A stretch of 64,000 nt of DNA from Plantibacter elymi (nom. nud.) (GTDB taxonomy: Bacteria > Actinomycetota > Actinomycetes > Actinomycetales > Microbacteriaceae), in contig NZ_FXWJ01000001.1 in assembly GCF_900177795.1 (NCBI RefSeq), forward strand, positions 372,001-436,000. The letters are read 5' to 3'. Made by a program: the position numbers and the translations under genes. Of the stretch, positions 55,353 to 64,000 are shown piece by piece; positions within the stretch are counted from its first letter, which is position 1, and each line of letters starts with the position of its first letter. The notes below the pieces were generated by a model, which was not told where the DNA came from, did not search any database, and saw only the letters and a list, made by a program, of their open reading frames with translations.

Positions 55353-56657
55353 TCACGGGCGTTGGAGGCCGATCCGCGGGTAGAGCGCACGGAGCGTCTG
55401 GTCCAGCCCGCCCGTGAGCGAGCTGACCCCGTGATCGCCGCCCGGTATCGCGAAGGTCTGGACCTTCCAGCCGGCTGATGTCGCGGTGGCTGCGGCGCGC
55501 CGCATCATGTCGGTGTAGACCGCGTCCGCCGTCCCAGCGGAGAAGAACGCCTCCGTGTCGGCGTAGTTCGTCTTCGCCATGATGGTCGCCGGTTTGATCG
55601 CGTCGTACGCGTTCTGGTCGCCGTCGAACATCGCGCGCAGGCTGTCAGCAGGGACGCTGGCGCCGGGATACTCCTCACCCGAGACACTGATGACGTTGCC
55701 GAAGGTCTGCGGGTACTTGGCTCCGTAGTAGATCGCACAGCTGCCGCCGGCCGAGTACCCGGCGACCGTCCAATCCTTCGGCGACTGGAGGATGTGCAGG
55801 TTCGCCTTCGCCCACGGGAGGACGTCCTGCGTGACGTACGTCTCCACCTTCCCGTACCGCCCGTCGATGCACAGCGGATCCACGGAAGGGTCGCCGAGCT
55901 GATCCACGACGAGCGCGATGGGGGCGAGCCCCTGGTGGTCGGCGGCGATCGCGTCGAGCGCCTCGCCGATCCACTTCGCGTCGGGGTCACCCGGTTGTCC
56001 CATCATCATGAGCACGAAGGGGAGGGGCGGGGGATCCTTCACGAGCGCGGCGGGTGGGTAGTAGACCTGCGCCGGGCGGGCGTTGAACCCGGAGTTCGTG
56101 TTCGGGATCCGGTCGCCTGCGGGGAGTGGGCCGAATCGTCCCGTCTTCGGCAGATCGGCCGGCGGCTTCCACGTCTCGTACAGCGGGCGGGCCGGAGCGC
56201 CGGTGGGCGTGCTCGTCGGCGTCACGAGGGTGATCGGCTTGCGGTTCTGGACGTGGAACATCGAACCGAGGGTGGTCTGGACGCCGTACGCGCCGTTGAC
56301 GCCCAGCGCCGCGGTCGCGCCGAAGACGATGATGCACGCGACAGCGATGACGCGCCGCTTCCACGAGACACGCCAGTAGATCGTCAGGATCGCGAGCGCG
56401 CTCCCGGCGAAGGCGCCGATCAACCAGGGCTCCGCCGAGCGGATCAGGGGCCCGCCGAACAGGTTGAGCGCGTCGAAGACCAGCCACACCGTCCCCAGAG
56501 CGAGGAGCGCACCGGCCAGGAGGGCGATGGCGGCGCTCAGGTACCACAGCAGCCCGGACCGACGGATGACGAGGTACAGCAGGCCGGCGATGCTGAGCCC
56601 GTCGAGCACCCAGACGAGTGGACCGTCGATGACGTCGAGGTTCCACAGCCAGTCCAT
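55353..56657 (-). CDS. Membrane-anchored esterase (antigen-85/esterase-D-like alpha/beta hydrolase)
   Basis: 434 residues. Four N-terminal hydrophobic segments (about 12-120) anchor it; an extracytoplasmic alpha/beta hydrolase follows. The nucleophile is S302 in GYSAGGSCAIYYG; HGVSSLTGGL near the end has the likely catalytic His. This is the layout of actinobacterial mycolyltransferase-like esterases, but in an organism not expected to make mycolates, so the acyl substrate is unknown. Monocistronic, convergent with the LacI gene. Confidence 0.85.
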   Translation of the reverse strand: MDWLWNLDVIDGPLVWVLDGLSIAGLLYLVIRRSGLLWYLSAAIALLAGALLALGTVWLVFDALNLFGGPLIRSAEPWLIGAFAGSALAILTIYWRVSWKRRVIAVACIIVFGATAALGVNGAYGVQTTLGSMFHVQNRKPITLVTPTSTPTGAPARPLYETWKPPADLPKTGRFGPLPAGDRIPNTNSGFNARPAQVYYPPAALVKDPPPLPFVLMMMGQPGDPDAKWIGEALDAIAADHQGLAPIALVVDQLGDPSVDPLCIDGRYGKVETYVTQDVLPWAKANLHILQSPKDWTVAGYSAGGSCAIYYGAKYPQTFGNVISVSGEEYPGASVPADSLRAMFDGDQNAYDAIKPATIMAKTNYADTEAFFSAGTADAVYTDMMRRAAATATSAGWKVQTFAIPGGDHGVSSLTGGLDQTLRALYPRIGLQRP

Positions 56658-56841
56658 CGATGCTCCATCCTGCGTACCGCGATGGTTGTCAGGCTAGGCG
56701 GCCGCCCTGAGTGGGACAAGGGCCGTTGGGCGTCCTCACGGGCTCGCCCATAGGATTGAGGGGTTCCGGGAGCGGGCGCCAGCCAGGCGTCAGCACCGGA
56801 AGGTACCGCCGCGTGGCAAGCGGCACGGAGGATCCACACCC

Positions 56842-58233
56842 ATGGCAGAGCAGTCCCATCTCGAGTCCGTCATCACCCTGGCCCAGCACCGCGGCTTCGT
56901 CTTCCCGTCGGGAGACATCTACGGCGGCACGCGGTCTGCGTGGGATTACGGGCCCCTGGGTGTCGAGCTCAAGGAGAACATCAAGCGCCAGTGGTGGAAC
57001 GCGTTCGTCCGCGGCCGCGGCGACATGGTCGGTCTCGACTCCGCCGTCATCCTGCCCACCCCGGTCTGGGAGGCGTCCGGTCACGTCAAGGTCTTCAGCG
57101 ACCCGCTGACCGAATCGCTCATCACCCACAAGCGGTACCGGGCCGACCACCTCTTCGAGGCGTACGAGGCCGAGCACGGCCACCCACCGGAGAACGGCCT
57201 CGCCGACATCCCCGACCCCGAGCACCCCTCGAAGATCGGCCAGTGGACCGAGATCCGTCAGATGTCCGGCCTCCTGAAGACCTTCCTCGGCGTCGTTGAC
57301 GACGAGTCTGGTCTCCACTACCTGCGTCCAGAGACCGCTCAGGGCATCTTCACGAACTTCGCGAACGTGCTGCAGACGGCCCGCAAGAAGCCGCCGTTCG
57401 GCATCGGCCAGATCGGCAAGGCGTTCCGCAACGAGATCACGCCCGGTAACTTCATCTTCCGCACCCGCGAGTTCGAGCAGATGGAGATCGAGTTCTTCGT
57501 CGAGCCCGGCACGGACGACGAGTGGCAGCAGACCTGGATGGACCTCTGCTGGGCCTGGTTCATCGACCTCGGCATGACGCCCGACAACATCCGTTGGTTC
57601 GAGCACCCGCAGGAGAAGCTGGCGCACTACTCCAAGCGCACCGTCGACATCGAGTACAAGTTCGGCTTCGCCGGCAGCGAGTGGGGCGAGCTCATGGGCG
57701 TCGCGAACCGCACCGACTACGACCTCAAGGTGCACACCGAGCAGTCCGGCAAGGACCTCAGCTACTTCGACCAGGCCAAGAACGAGCGATTCGTGCCGTA
57801 CGTCATCGAGCCGTCGTTCGGTCTGACCCGTGCGCTCATGGCCTTCCTCGTCGACGCGTACGAGGAGCAGGAGCTGCCGCCGAACGCCAAGGGCAAGATC
57901 GAGACGCGCACCGTGCTGCACCTCGACCCACGTCTCGCGCCCGTCAAGGTCGCCGTGCTGCCGCTGTCCCGCAACGAGGCGCTGTCACCGCTCGCCCGCC
58001 GGATCGCCGACGAGCTGCGCGGTTCGTGGAACATCGACTTCGACGACGCTAGTGCGATCGGCCGCCGCTACCGTCGTCAGGACGAGATCGGCACCCCGTA
58101 CTGCGTGACCGTCGACTTCGACTCGCTCGAGGACAACGCCGTGACGGTCCGCGACCGCGACAGCATGCAGCAGGAGCGCGTCGCCATCGACGAGTTGTAC
58201 GCCTACCTCGCCACCCGCCTCAAGGGCGCGTAG
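56842..58233 (+). CDS. glyS: Glycyl-tRNA synthetase (dimeric alpha2 type)
   Basis: 463 residues, class II synthetase of the single-chain eukaryote/actinobacterial type. [24 protein letters not shown] is the N-terminal signature, [21 protein letters not shown] is motif 2 and [13 protein letters not shown] is motif 3. The C-terminal anticodon-binding domain has [10 protein letters not shown] and [16 protein letters not shown] lies upstream of the ATG. A strong terminator follows. Essential housekeeping gene. Confidence 0.96.
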   Translation: MAEQSHLESVITLAQHRGFVFPSGDIYGGTRSAWDYGPLGVELKENIKRQWWNAFVRGRGDMVGLDSAVILPTPVWEASGHVKVFSDPLTESLITHKRYRADHLFEAYEAEHGHPPENGLADIPDPEHPSKIGQWTEIRQMSGLLKTFLGVVDDESGLHYLRPETAQGIFTNFANVLQTARKKPPFGIGQIGKAFRNEITPGNFIFRTREFEQMEIEFFVEPGTDDEWQQTWMDLCWAWFIDLGMTPDNIRWFEHPQEKLAHYSKRTVDIEYKFGFAGSEWGELMGVANRTDYDLKVHTEQSGKDLSYFDQAKNERFVPYVIEPSFGLTRALMAFLVDAYEEQELPPNAKGKIETRTVLHLDPRLAPVKVAVLPLSRNEALSPLARRIADELRGSWNIDFDDASAIGRRYRRQDEIGTPYCVTVDFDSLEDNAVTVRDRDSMQQERVAIDELYAYLATRLKGA

Positions 58234-58252
58234 GCCTCCGCCGCTTCACACG

Positions 58253-58310
58253 AACGCCCGCTCGCCCATGTTTGGGCGAGCGGGCGTTTCTTCGCCCAAA
58301 AACGGGCGAA
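58253..58310. terminator. Double hairpin between convergent glyS and dienelactone hydrolase genes
   Basis: AACGCCCGCTCGCCCA and TGGGCGAGCGGGCGTT form a 16-bp stem (58253-58288), followed by TTTCTT. A second small hairpin TTCGCCC/GGGCGAA (58291-58310) follows. Works as the glyS terminator and probably in both directions. Confidence 0.9.
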
Positions 58311-58329
58311 CGGACGCGGAGCGCTCGGG

Positions 58330-59073
58330 CTAGGCGTTGCCGAGTGAGGTGTCGAGGAACGCGAGCGTCTTCACCCAGGCGTCGGCGGCCGCGTCCTCGC
58401 GGTAGGTGATCGTGTTGGTGTCGTTGAAGAAGGCGTGACCGGCGTCGGGGTAGACGGTCGCGGTGAACTCGACCCGTGCGTCCTCCATCGTCGTGGTCAG
58501 CTCGGGCAGGCTCTGCATGAGACCCTCGTCCTGGTCGCCGTAGAACGCGAGGACGGGGCAGGCGATGCTCGTCACGGCCTCGGGCTCCGGCGGGTAGCCG
58601 TAGAACGGGACAGCGGCGCGGATGCGGCGGTCGGCCGCGGCGAGCGCGAAGCTGTAGCCGCCACCGAAGCAGAAGCCGACGACGGCGACGCGGCCGTCGA
58701 TCCCCTCCTCGTCGAACAGGGCGTCGACGGCCTTACCCAGGTACCCGAGCGCCTCCTCGGCGTACTCGGGCGACTTCGAGGCCGAAAGCTTCTCGCGCAG
58801 CTTCGGCTGTGCCGCGGTCCTCGTCGCCTCGTCGCTGTTGAAGACGAGGCTCTCCAGCTCCGCACCGATCTCGGGCGTGACGCCGGCGCCACTCAGGATG
58901 TCGGGCGCGATGACGAGATAGCCCTCCGCGGCGAACCGGTCGGCGACGTCGGTGATGTGTGGGACGAGGCCCCAGATCTCGTGGATGAGCACGAGCCCGC
59001 CGCGGAGCTCGACGCCCTTCGGCGGGTCGGCGCGGTAGGCGGTGAGGCCCTTGGTCAGCGTGATGGTCGTCAT
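58330..59073 (-). CDS. Dienelactone hydrolase family protein
   Basis: 247 residues from ATG 59073 (MTTITL). Alpha/beta hydrolase with the family triad: nucleophile C135 in VVGFCFGGGYS, Asp in AFYGDQDEG and His in YPDAGHAFFND. The N-terminal LVLIHEIWGLVPHITDVADRFAAEGY is typical. True substrate unknown; many such enzymes act on lactones or esters outside the chlorocatechol pathway. Confidence 0.9.
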   Translation of the reverse strand: MTTITLTKGLTAYRADPPKGVELRGGLVLIHEIWGLVPHITDVADRFAAEGYLVIAPDILSGAGVTPEIGAELESLVFNSDEATRTAAQPKLREKLSASKSPEYAEEALGYLGKAVDALFDEEGIDGRVAVVGFCFGGGYSFALAAADRRIRAAVPFYGYPPEPEAVTSIACPVLAFYGDQDEGLMQSLPELTTTMEDARVEFTATVYPDAGHAFFNDTNTITYREDAAADAWVKTLAFLDTSLGNA

Positions 59074-59267
59074 ATCGCCAGTGTTCCAGCCGACCCTCCG
59101 CACCGGCTGGGGGTTGCGCTGCCTCGCGAGTTATCCACAGATTCTGGACGAGCATCCGAACTGATGTTTCAGATGACTACAGTCGAGCTGTGGCGTGCCC
59201 ACGGGCCGGCTCTCCTCACCGCGAGGCGGCCCCTGGACCTCGACACACTCCGCTCGGAGTCGTCGAC

Positions 59268-62200
59268 ATGCCGACCTGCCCCCTCGTTCCATCCGCGATC
59301 AACACCCTCGGAGGTTCTCTCGTCGTGCCCGTTCGACCACTCGCCATCGTCGGCCTGTCCGCCCGCTTCGGTGGCGCGGCAGACGCCCACCAGTACTGGC
59401 GCAACATCCTGGCGGCCCGACGCAGCGGCTCCACCGTCCCCCGCTCGAGATGGGATCACGCCACCTTCTTCGCGCCGCACGACCCCCGAGCGGTGCATCA
59501 CGCCTACTCCGACCAGGGCTCCTTCATCGACGACGTCGAGCAGTTCGCGGCACGGCACTTCCGCATCCCACCCAGCCGGGCGCACGCGATGGACCCGCAA
59601 CATCGCCTGCTCCTCGAGGCTGCGCGAGCCGCCTGGATCGACGCCGGGTTCGAACGTCGTCGCATCGACCGGTCGTCCATCGGCGTCTTCGTCGGGATGG
59701 CCGCGAACGACTACCGCGAACTCTCCTCGCTCCGCATCCGGGCGCAACTCCTCGGCGACGACTCGGTCCACGCGGAACACGCCGGCCCCGACCTCACGGC
59801 GGCGATGGGCGCGCGCGTCGCCGGTGTGCGTCCGTTCCACGCGTTCTCGATGCCGGGATGCCTGCCGAACATGGGGCCGGCGCTGGTGAGCAGCACGCTC
59901 GACCTCGGCGGCCCGAGCTTCGCGGTGGACGCCGCGTGCTCCAGCAGCCTCGTCGCGCTCCACCAGGCGATCGCCGCCATCCGGTCAGGGCAGTGCTCGG
60001 CGGCGCTCGTCGGCGGCGTCAACCTGAGCCTCGTCCCCGATGCGATGGTCGCCTTCTCCCGGATCGGTGCGCTGTCACGGAGCGGAGTGTGCCGACCGTT
60101 CGACGGCGATGCCGACGGGTTCCTCCTCGGCGAGGGCGTCGGCATGATCGTCCTCAAACCGCTCGAGGCCGCCATCGACGACCACGACGACGTCTACGCG
60201 GTCATCCGCGGCTCCGGGGTGTCCAACGACGGCCGGGCCGAAGGACCGATGACGCCGACGACGGACGGACAGCTGGCAGCACTCCGCGGGGCTTACGAGG
60301 ACGCCGCTGCCGACCCCGCCGACCTGGGCGTCGTCGAGGCGCACGGCACGGCCACCCCGGTGGGTGACCGCACCGAGCTGGAATCGCTGGCGGCGCTGCG
60401 TCGTCTCGGGGCATCGCCGCACCGGACCGCCACGGTCACGGCGGTGAAGGCGCTCGTGGGGCACACGATGGCGGCGGCCGGGATCGCCAGCATCGTCAAA
60501 GCGGCACTCATGGCGAGGCATCGGGTCGTCCCCGGGCAGCCCCGCCTGCGTTCCGAGGCGCACGCCGAGACCCTCCGATACGGCCACCTGGCGCTCGCCT
60601 CCCGCACCATCGACCCGGGCGACGACGGTCTGGGCCTGATCGGCGTCAGCTCGTTCGGGTTCGGCGGCACCAACGCGCACGTGGTGCTCGAATCACCGCC
60701 GGCGCGAGCAGGTCGAGTCCGTCGGCGTGCCGCCGGAGGACCGGCTGACGAAACGCTCCCGCACCTCCTCGTGTTCTCGGCCGCCGACCCCACGCTGCTC
60801 GGCGAGCACCTCCGCGCGGTCCTCGCCGTCCTCGAAACCGCCGACGCACCATCCATCGCCGGTCTCGCACGGACCCTGACCTCCCGGTCGCTCGCGAGCA
60901 CCCGTCTGGCGGTGGTGTGCCGCACCGCCGCCGAGCTGATGTCCGGGCTGTCGGCAGCTCTGGAGCAGCTCGCAAGCGGAGCCATGGGGGTGATCTCCGC
61001 GGACGTGTGCGCCGGGGTCCGTGTCGACGAGGCCGCTCGGCGGATCGCCTTCGTCTTCCCCGGGCAGGGCAGCCAGACACCGCGGATGCAGTCGGACCTC
61101 CTCGATCGGTTCCCCGCCTTCCGTGCAGCGGCCGAGACCTTGAACGAGCAGGTGCTCGACGAGACCGGGGTCGATGTGCTCGCGGCGCTCTCCGCGGCCG
61201 ACGCCGACACCGCCTCCGGAGTCGACCGCCTCACGTCCACCGAGGTCTGCCAACCCGCGCTCGCGGTGACGGCGCTCGCCGCCGTGGCGCTGTTGCGCGA
61301 GATCGGCATGGAGCCCGACCTCGTCATCGGGCACAGCGTCGGCGAGCTTCCCGCCCTGGCGACGGCCGGCGCGCTCGATGCGCCCGACGCCGTGCGGCTC
61401 GCCGCGGTCCGCGGACACCACATGCGGTCGGCTGCGACGCGACCCGGCGACGGCATGACGGCCCTCGGCTGCGACGCCGAGCGGGCCGCAGCGCTCCTCA
61501 GCGGCATCGACGACGCGTGGATCGCGGCCGCCAACGATCCCCGGCAGACGGTGGTGAGTGGAACCGGCGAGGCCCTGCGCACCGTTGCGGAACGGTGCGT
61601 CGAGCACGGGGTGTCGACACAACCGCTGCGCGTCGCCACCGGGTTCCACTCGCCCCTGCTCGAGCCGATCCGGACGGCCCTCGTCGCGGACCTGTCGCGG
61701 TTCCGACCTCGTGCGCCGCAGCTGCAGCTCGTCTCCACCGTGACGGGCCGCACGGTGGAGACGAGCGAGGAGCTGGGTCGTCAGCTCGAGGAGAACGTCT
61801 TCTCCACGGTGCGGTTCCGCGAGGCGATCGAGTCGGCGTCCGCATCCGGCGTCGGCGTCTACGTCCAGATCGGTGGGGGTTCGGCACTGCTCGGGTCCAT
61901 CCGACGTTCCCTGGGCGATGCGCCCGACGTGCACGTCATCCCGAGCAGCGCGTCGGCGCCGGACGACGCGTCGACGTTCCTCCGACTCCTCGGTCGGCTG
62001 ACGGTGCTGGGGGCCGACCTCGACCTGGCATCGCTCGTGCCACCAGACACCGCGGGTGTGGCGCTGCCGATCGCGCCGCTGCCGACCGAGCCGTACTGGG
62101 TCGTCCGACCGGACGCCTCCGACCCGACGACCACAACCCGAGTACCCACATCCGAACCGCACCGACCATCCTCCCCCGTCGAACAGGATCCCCACTCCAT

Positions 62201-64000
62201 GCGCCACGACCCCCACGACCCATCGTCCTCCCCGCTCGCCGGACCACCGTCGGCACGACCGCCGATCCAGCCGCAAGCCGCCGAGGCGCAGGCCGACCAC
62301 CTGCCCGGACTGCTCGCTCTCATGAACCGCCAGCTGAGCCTCATCGAGGGTTCCGGGCGGGCCGGTCACGCGCCCGCGTCGACGGATCCGTTCCGTTGGT
62401 CAACGGAACCCGGCTCGCCGCAGGCGGAGGTGGTCGCACGGATGGGCCTCGCAGCCTCCCGGTCGCATCGTGCGGAGTCCGACGCGGTCATCCTCGGCAT
62501 GGTGTCGCGCATCAGCGGGTTCCCGCTGGACCTGATCCGGCCGGACATGCACCTCGTCGAGCAGCTCGGATTCGATTCGCTGATGATGCGTGAGCTGATC
62601 ACCCAGCTGCACACGGAGTGGCCATCGCTGCCGACCCCCGCCCAGCTCGGCGAGCGCTTCGCCGGGCGGCCCACGGTGGAGCAGGTGCTGGACGGCGTCG
62701 GCTCCCTGCTGCACCCGTTCGCCGAGGAGCCGCAGCACCGGCTCCCGCGGGTCGAGACGGACCCGGTGGCTGCCGCATCCCCGGCGCCGGCCGACCGCCC
62801 GACCCGATGGACCGAGGCCGACTCCCGCATCGAGTGCTTCCCGGAGGCGGTCGCCATGCGGGAACGCCGGCAGCAGACGGACCGCAACCCCTACTTCCTG
62901 CTGCATGAGGGGATCATCGACGCCACGACGACGATCGGCGACGCCCAGCTCGTGAGCTTCTCGAGTTACAACTACCTCGGTGTCACCGGCCACCCCGTGG
63001 TCGCCGAGACGATCGCCGACGCCGTGGCCCGATACGGCAGCTCGGTGTCCGCCAGCCGGTTCCTGTCCGGTGAGCGGCCGATCCATGCCGAGCTCGAGCA
63101 GCAGCTCGCCGACCTCCTCCAGGTGGAGTCGGCGCTCACCCTGGTGAGCGGCCACGCGACGAACGTGAGCGTCATCGGGCACCTGGTGGAACCGGGGGAC
63201 CTCATCGTCCACGACAGCCTCGCGCACGACAGCATCATCCAGGGGGCGAAGCTCTCCGGAGCCACCCGGCGGTCCTTCCCCCACAACGACCTGAACGCGC
63301 TCGACGACCTCCTCGGCGCGATCCGCAGCGGGTTCCGCCGAGTCCTCATCGTCGTGGAGGGCGTCTACAGCATGGACGGCGACCTCGTACCGCTCCCGCA
63401 GCTCATCGAGCTGAAGAAGCGGCACGGCGCACTGGTGCTCGTCGACGAAGCGCACAGCATCGGGACGGTCGGCGCCAACGGCGGCGGGGTCGGTGAACAC
63501 TTCGGTGTCGACCGCTCGGACATCGACCTCTGGTGCGGCACGATGTCGAAGTCGCTCGCCGGATGCGGCGGCTACGTCGGTGGCGCCGCCGCCGCGATCG
63601 ACTACCTCAAGTACTCCGTGCCCGGGTTCGTGTACAGCGTCGGCATCACCCCGGCGAACGCGGCCGCGTCGCTCGCCGCCCTCCGGCTCATGCGCGACGA
63701 GCCCGAGCGCCTCAGCCGCCTGCGGCAGAACGCCGACCGCTTCCGCGAGACGGCCCGGGCCGCCGGCATCGACATCGGCGACAGCGCCGACTCGCCCGTC
63801 GTGCCGTGCATCGTCGGCAGCTCGGAACGGGCGCTCGCCCTGGCGACGGCGCTCTTCGACCACGGCTTCAGCGTCAACCCGATCCTGTACCCGGCCGTGC
63901 CGGACGACCAGGCGCGGCTCCGCTTCTTCATCACCGCGGAGCACACCGCCGAGCAGATCCAGCGGGTCGTCGACATCACGGCATCCGAACTCAACCGCAT
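59268..64000 (+). CDS. Hybrid polyketide synthase: KS-AT-ACP-alpha-oxoamine synthase (3' end outside window)
   Basis: Open for 1,577 codons to the window edge. KS (about 20-450): active-site C224 in DAACSSSL, H359 in EAHGTATPVGD, H399 in VGHTMAAAG, a complete triad. AT (about 590-900): FVFPGQGSQ, nucleophile S690 in GHSVGE, and GFHSP, which suggests malonyl-CoA. ACP (about 1070-1145): phosphopantetheine S1104 in GFDSLMMREL. From about 1205 a PLP alpha-oxoamine synthase: SSYNYLG, VDEAHSIG (D1393), GTMSKSLAGCGGY (K1428). No KR, DH, ER or TE. Likely makes an acyl chain and releases it by decarboxylative condensation with an amino acid. ATG 59268 has GGAG at 8 bp; GTG 59325 also fits. Confidence 0.93.
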   Translation, partial: MPTCPLVPSAINTLGGSLVVPVRPLAIVGLSARFGGAADAHQYWRNILAARRSGSTVPRSRWDHATFFAPHDPRAVHHAYSDQGSFIDDVEQFAARHFRIPPSRAHAMDPQHRLLLEAARAAWIDAGFERRRIDRSSIGVFVGMAANDYRELSSLRIRAQLLGDDSVHAEHAGPDLTAAMGARVAGVRPFHAFSMPGCLPNMGPALVSSTLDLGGPSFAVDAACSSSLVALHQAIAAIRSGQCSAALVGGVNLSLVPDAMVAFSRIGALSRSGVCRPFDGDADGFLLGEGVGMIVLKPLEAAIDDHDDVYAVIRGSGVSNDGRAEGPMTPTTDGQLAALRGAYEDAAADPADLGVVEAHGTATPVGDRTELESLAALRRLGASPHRTATVTAVKALVGHTMAAAGIASIVKAALMARHRVVPGQPRLRSEAHAETLRYGHLALASRTIDPGDDGLGLIGVSSFGFGGTNAHVVLESPPARAGRVRRRAAGGPADETLPHLLVFSAADPTLLGEHLRAVLAVLETADAPSIAGLARTLTSRSLASTRLAVVCRTAAELMSGLSAALEQLASGAMGVISADVCAGVRVDEAARRIAFVFPGQGSQTPRMQSDLLDRFPAFRAAAETLNEQVLDETGVDVLAALSAADADTASGVDRLTSTEVCQPALAVTALAAVALLREIGMEPDLVIGHSVGELPALATAGALDAPDAVRLAAVRGHHMRSAATRPGDGMTALGCDAERAAALLSGIDDAWIAAANDPRQTVVSGTGEALRTVAERCVEHGVSTQPLRVATGFHSPLLEPIRTALVADLSRFRPRAPQLQLVSTVTGRTVETSEELGRQLEENVFSTVRFREAIESASASGVGVYVQIGGGSALLGSIRRSLGDAPDVHVIPSSASAPDDASTFLRLLGRLTVLGADLDLASLVPPDTAGVALPIAPLPTEPYWVVRPDASDPTTTTRVPTSEPHRPSSPVEQDPHSMRHDPHDPSSSPLAGPPSARPPIQPQAAEAQADHLPGLLALMNRQLSLIEGSGRAGHAPASTDPFRWSTEPGSPQAEVVARMGLAASRSHRAESDAVILGMVSRISGFPLDLIRPDMHLVEQLGFDSLMMRELITQLHTEWPSLPTPAQLGERFAGRPTVEQVLDGVGSLLHPFAEEPQHRLPRVETDPVAAASPAPADRPTRWTEADSRIECFPEAVAMRERRQQTDRNPYFLLHEGIIDATTTIGDAQLVSFSSYNYLGVTGHPVVAETIADAVARYGSSVSASRFLSGERPIHAELEQQLADLLQVESALTLVSGHATNVSVIGHLVEPGDLIVHDSLAHDSIIQGAKLSGATRRSFPHNDLNALDDLLGAIRSGFRRVLIVVEGVYSMDGDLVPLPQLIELKKRHGALVLVDEAHSIGTVGANGGGVGEHFGVDRSDIDLWCGTMSKSLAGCGGYVGGAAAAIDYLKYSVPGFVYSVGITPANAAASLAALRLMRDEPERLSRLRQNADRFRETARAAGIDIGDSADSPVVPCIVGSSERALALATALFDHGFSVNPILYPAVPDDQARLRFFITAEHTAEQIQRVVDITASELNR

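Noticed and set aside
56658-56841. Possible T-box leader upstream of glyS (GGAAGGTACCGCCGCG resembles the T-box antiterminator sequence)
   Set aside because: The conserved TGGN pairing with the tRNA end is not matched (AGGT instead), and no specifier hairpin or leader terminator could be recognised.
59131-59139. Perfect DnaA box TTATCCACA upstream of the PKS-AOS gene, possible origin
   Set aside because: Only one box was seen, with no AT-rich unwinding region and no dnaA, dnaN or gyrase genes nearby, so it is not an oriC.
61600-62600. Suspected frameshift between the AT and ACP domains of the PKS
   Set aside because: Careful codon phasing shows the KS, AT, ACP and AOS motifs all in the same frame from 59268 to the window end.

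Overview
The window is GC-rich, tightly packed bacterial DNA. Its NucS mismatch endonuclease, leaderless TAnnnT promoters placed 7 nt before the start codon, frequent GTG starts and a type I synthase suggest an actinobacterium. A Microbacteriaceae-like soil or plant organism fits best, but that is inference and no rRNA gene is present to test it.

Layout. (1) 1-8172: a sugar ABC transporter with a sugar-isomerase-like gene (minus strand), divergent from uxaC-uxuB-manD (plus), which take glucuronate to 2-keto-3-deoxygluconate (KDG). Three LacI-type palindromes lie between them. (2) 8364-10112: a beta-helix protein. (3) 10159-18875: EamA, RidA, IclR and KDG kinase (minus), divergent from a PLP deaminase, KDPG aldolase, N-acyl-D-amino-acid deacylase and GntP permease (plus). 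Together these look like a pathway for N-acyl-glucosaminate-type acids that ends in KDG, and the same kinase and aldolase can finish the hexuronate route. (4) 19076-29254: nucS, an MFS/LacI divergent pair, a STAND ATPase, a lipoprotein with a suspected 5' frameshift, a small membrane protein, an M20 hydrolase, a YbjQ protein and a GH125 alpha-mannosidase. (5) 29281-33120: an ABC exporter plus a NarL-type two-component pair. (6) 33296-45191: a lipoprotein, a MATE exporter, a DedA/rhomboid-like/DUF2156 fusion, M13 peptidase, argG, a methyltransferase and leucyl aminopeptidase. (7) 45279-48814: an AbiEi/AbiEii toxin-antitoxin pair inserted between two convergent genes, flanked by an 18-bp direct repeat. 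(8) 47675-55303: a second sugar ABC operon with two Gfo/Idh dehydrogenases and a ThuA protein, controlled by a divergent LacI regulator with two operators. (9) 55353-64000: an esterase, glyS, a dienelactone hydrolase, and a large open gene with KS, AT, ACP and alpha-oxoamine synthase domains that runs off the window.

Two repeat families shape the non-coding DNA. One is a set of long hairpins with CTCAGGA/TCCTGAG-type arms, mostly between convergent genes. The other is a short CCCTGAGCCTGTCGAAGGG element that is repeatedly found beside short tandem arrays and has been read into the 3' ends of uxuB and the histidine kinase. No rRNA, tRNA, transposase or CRISPR array was seen.
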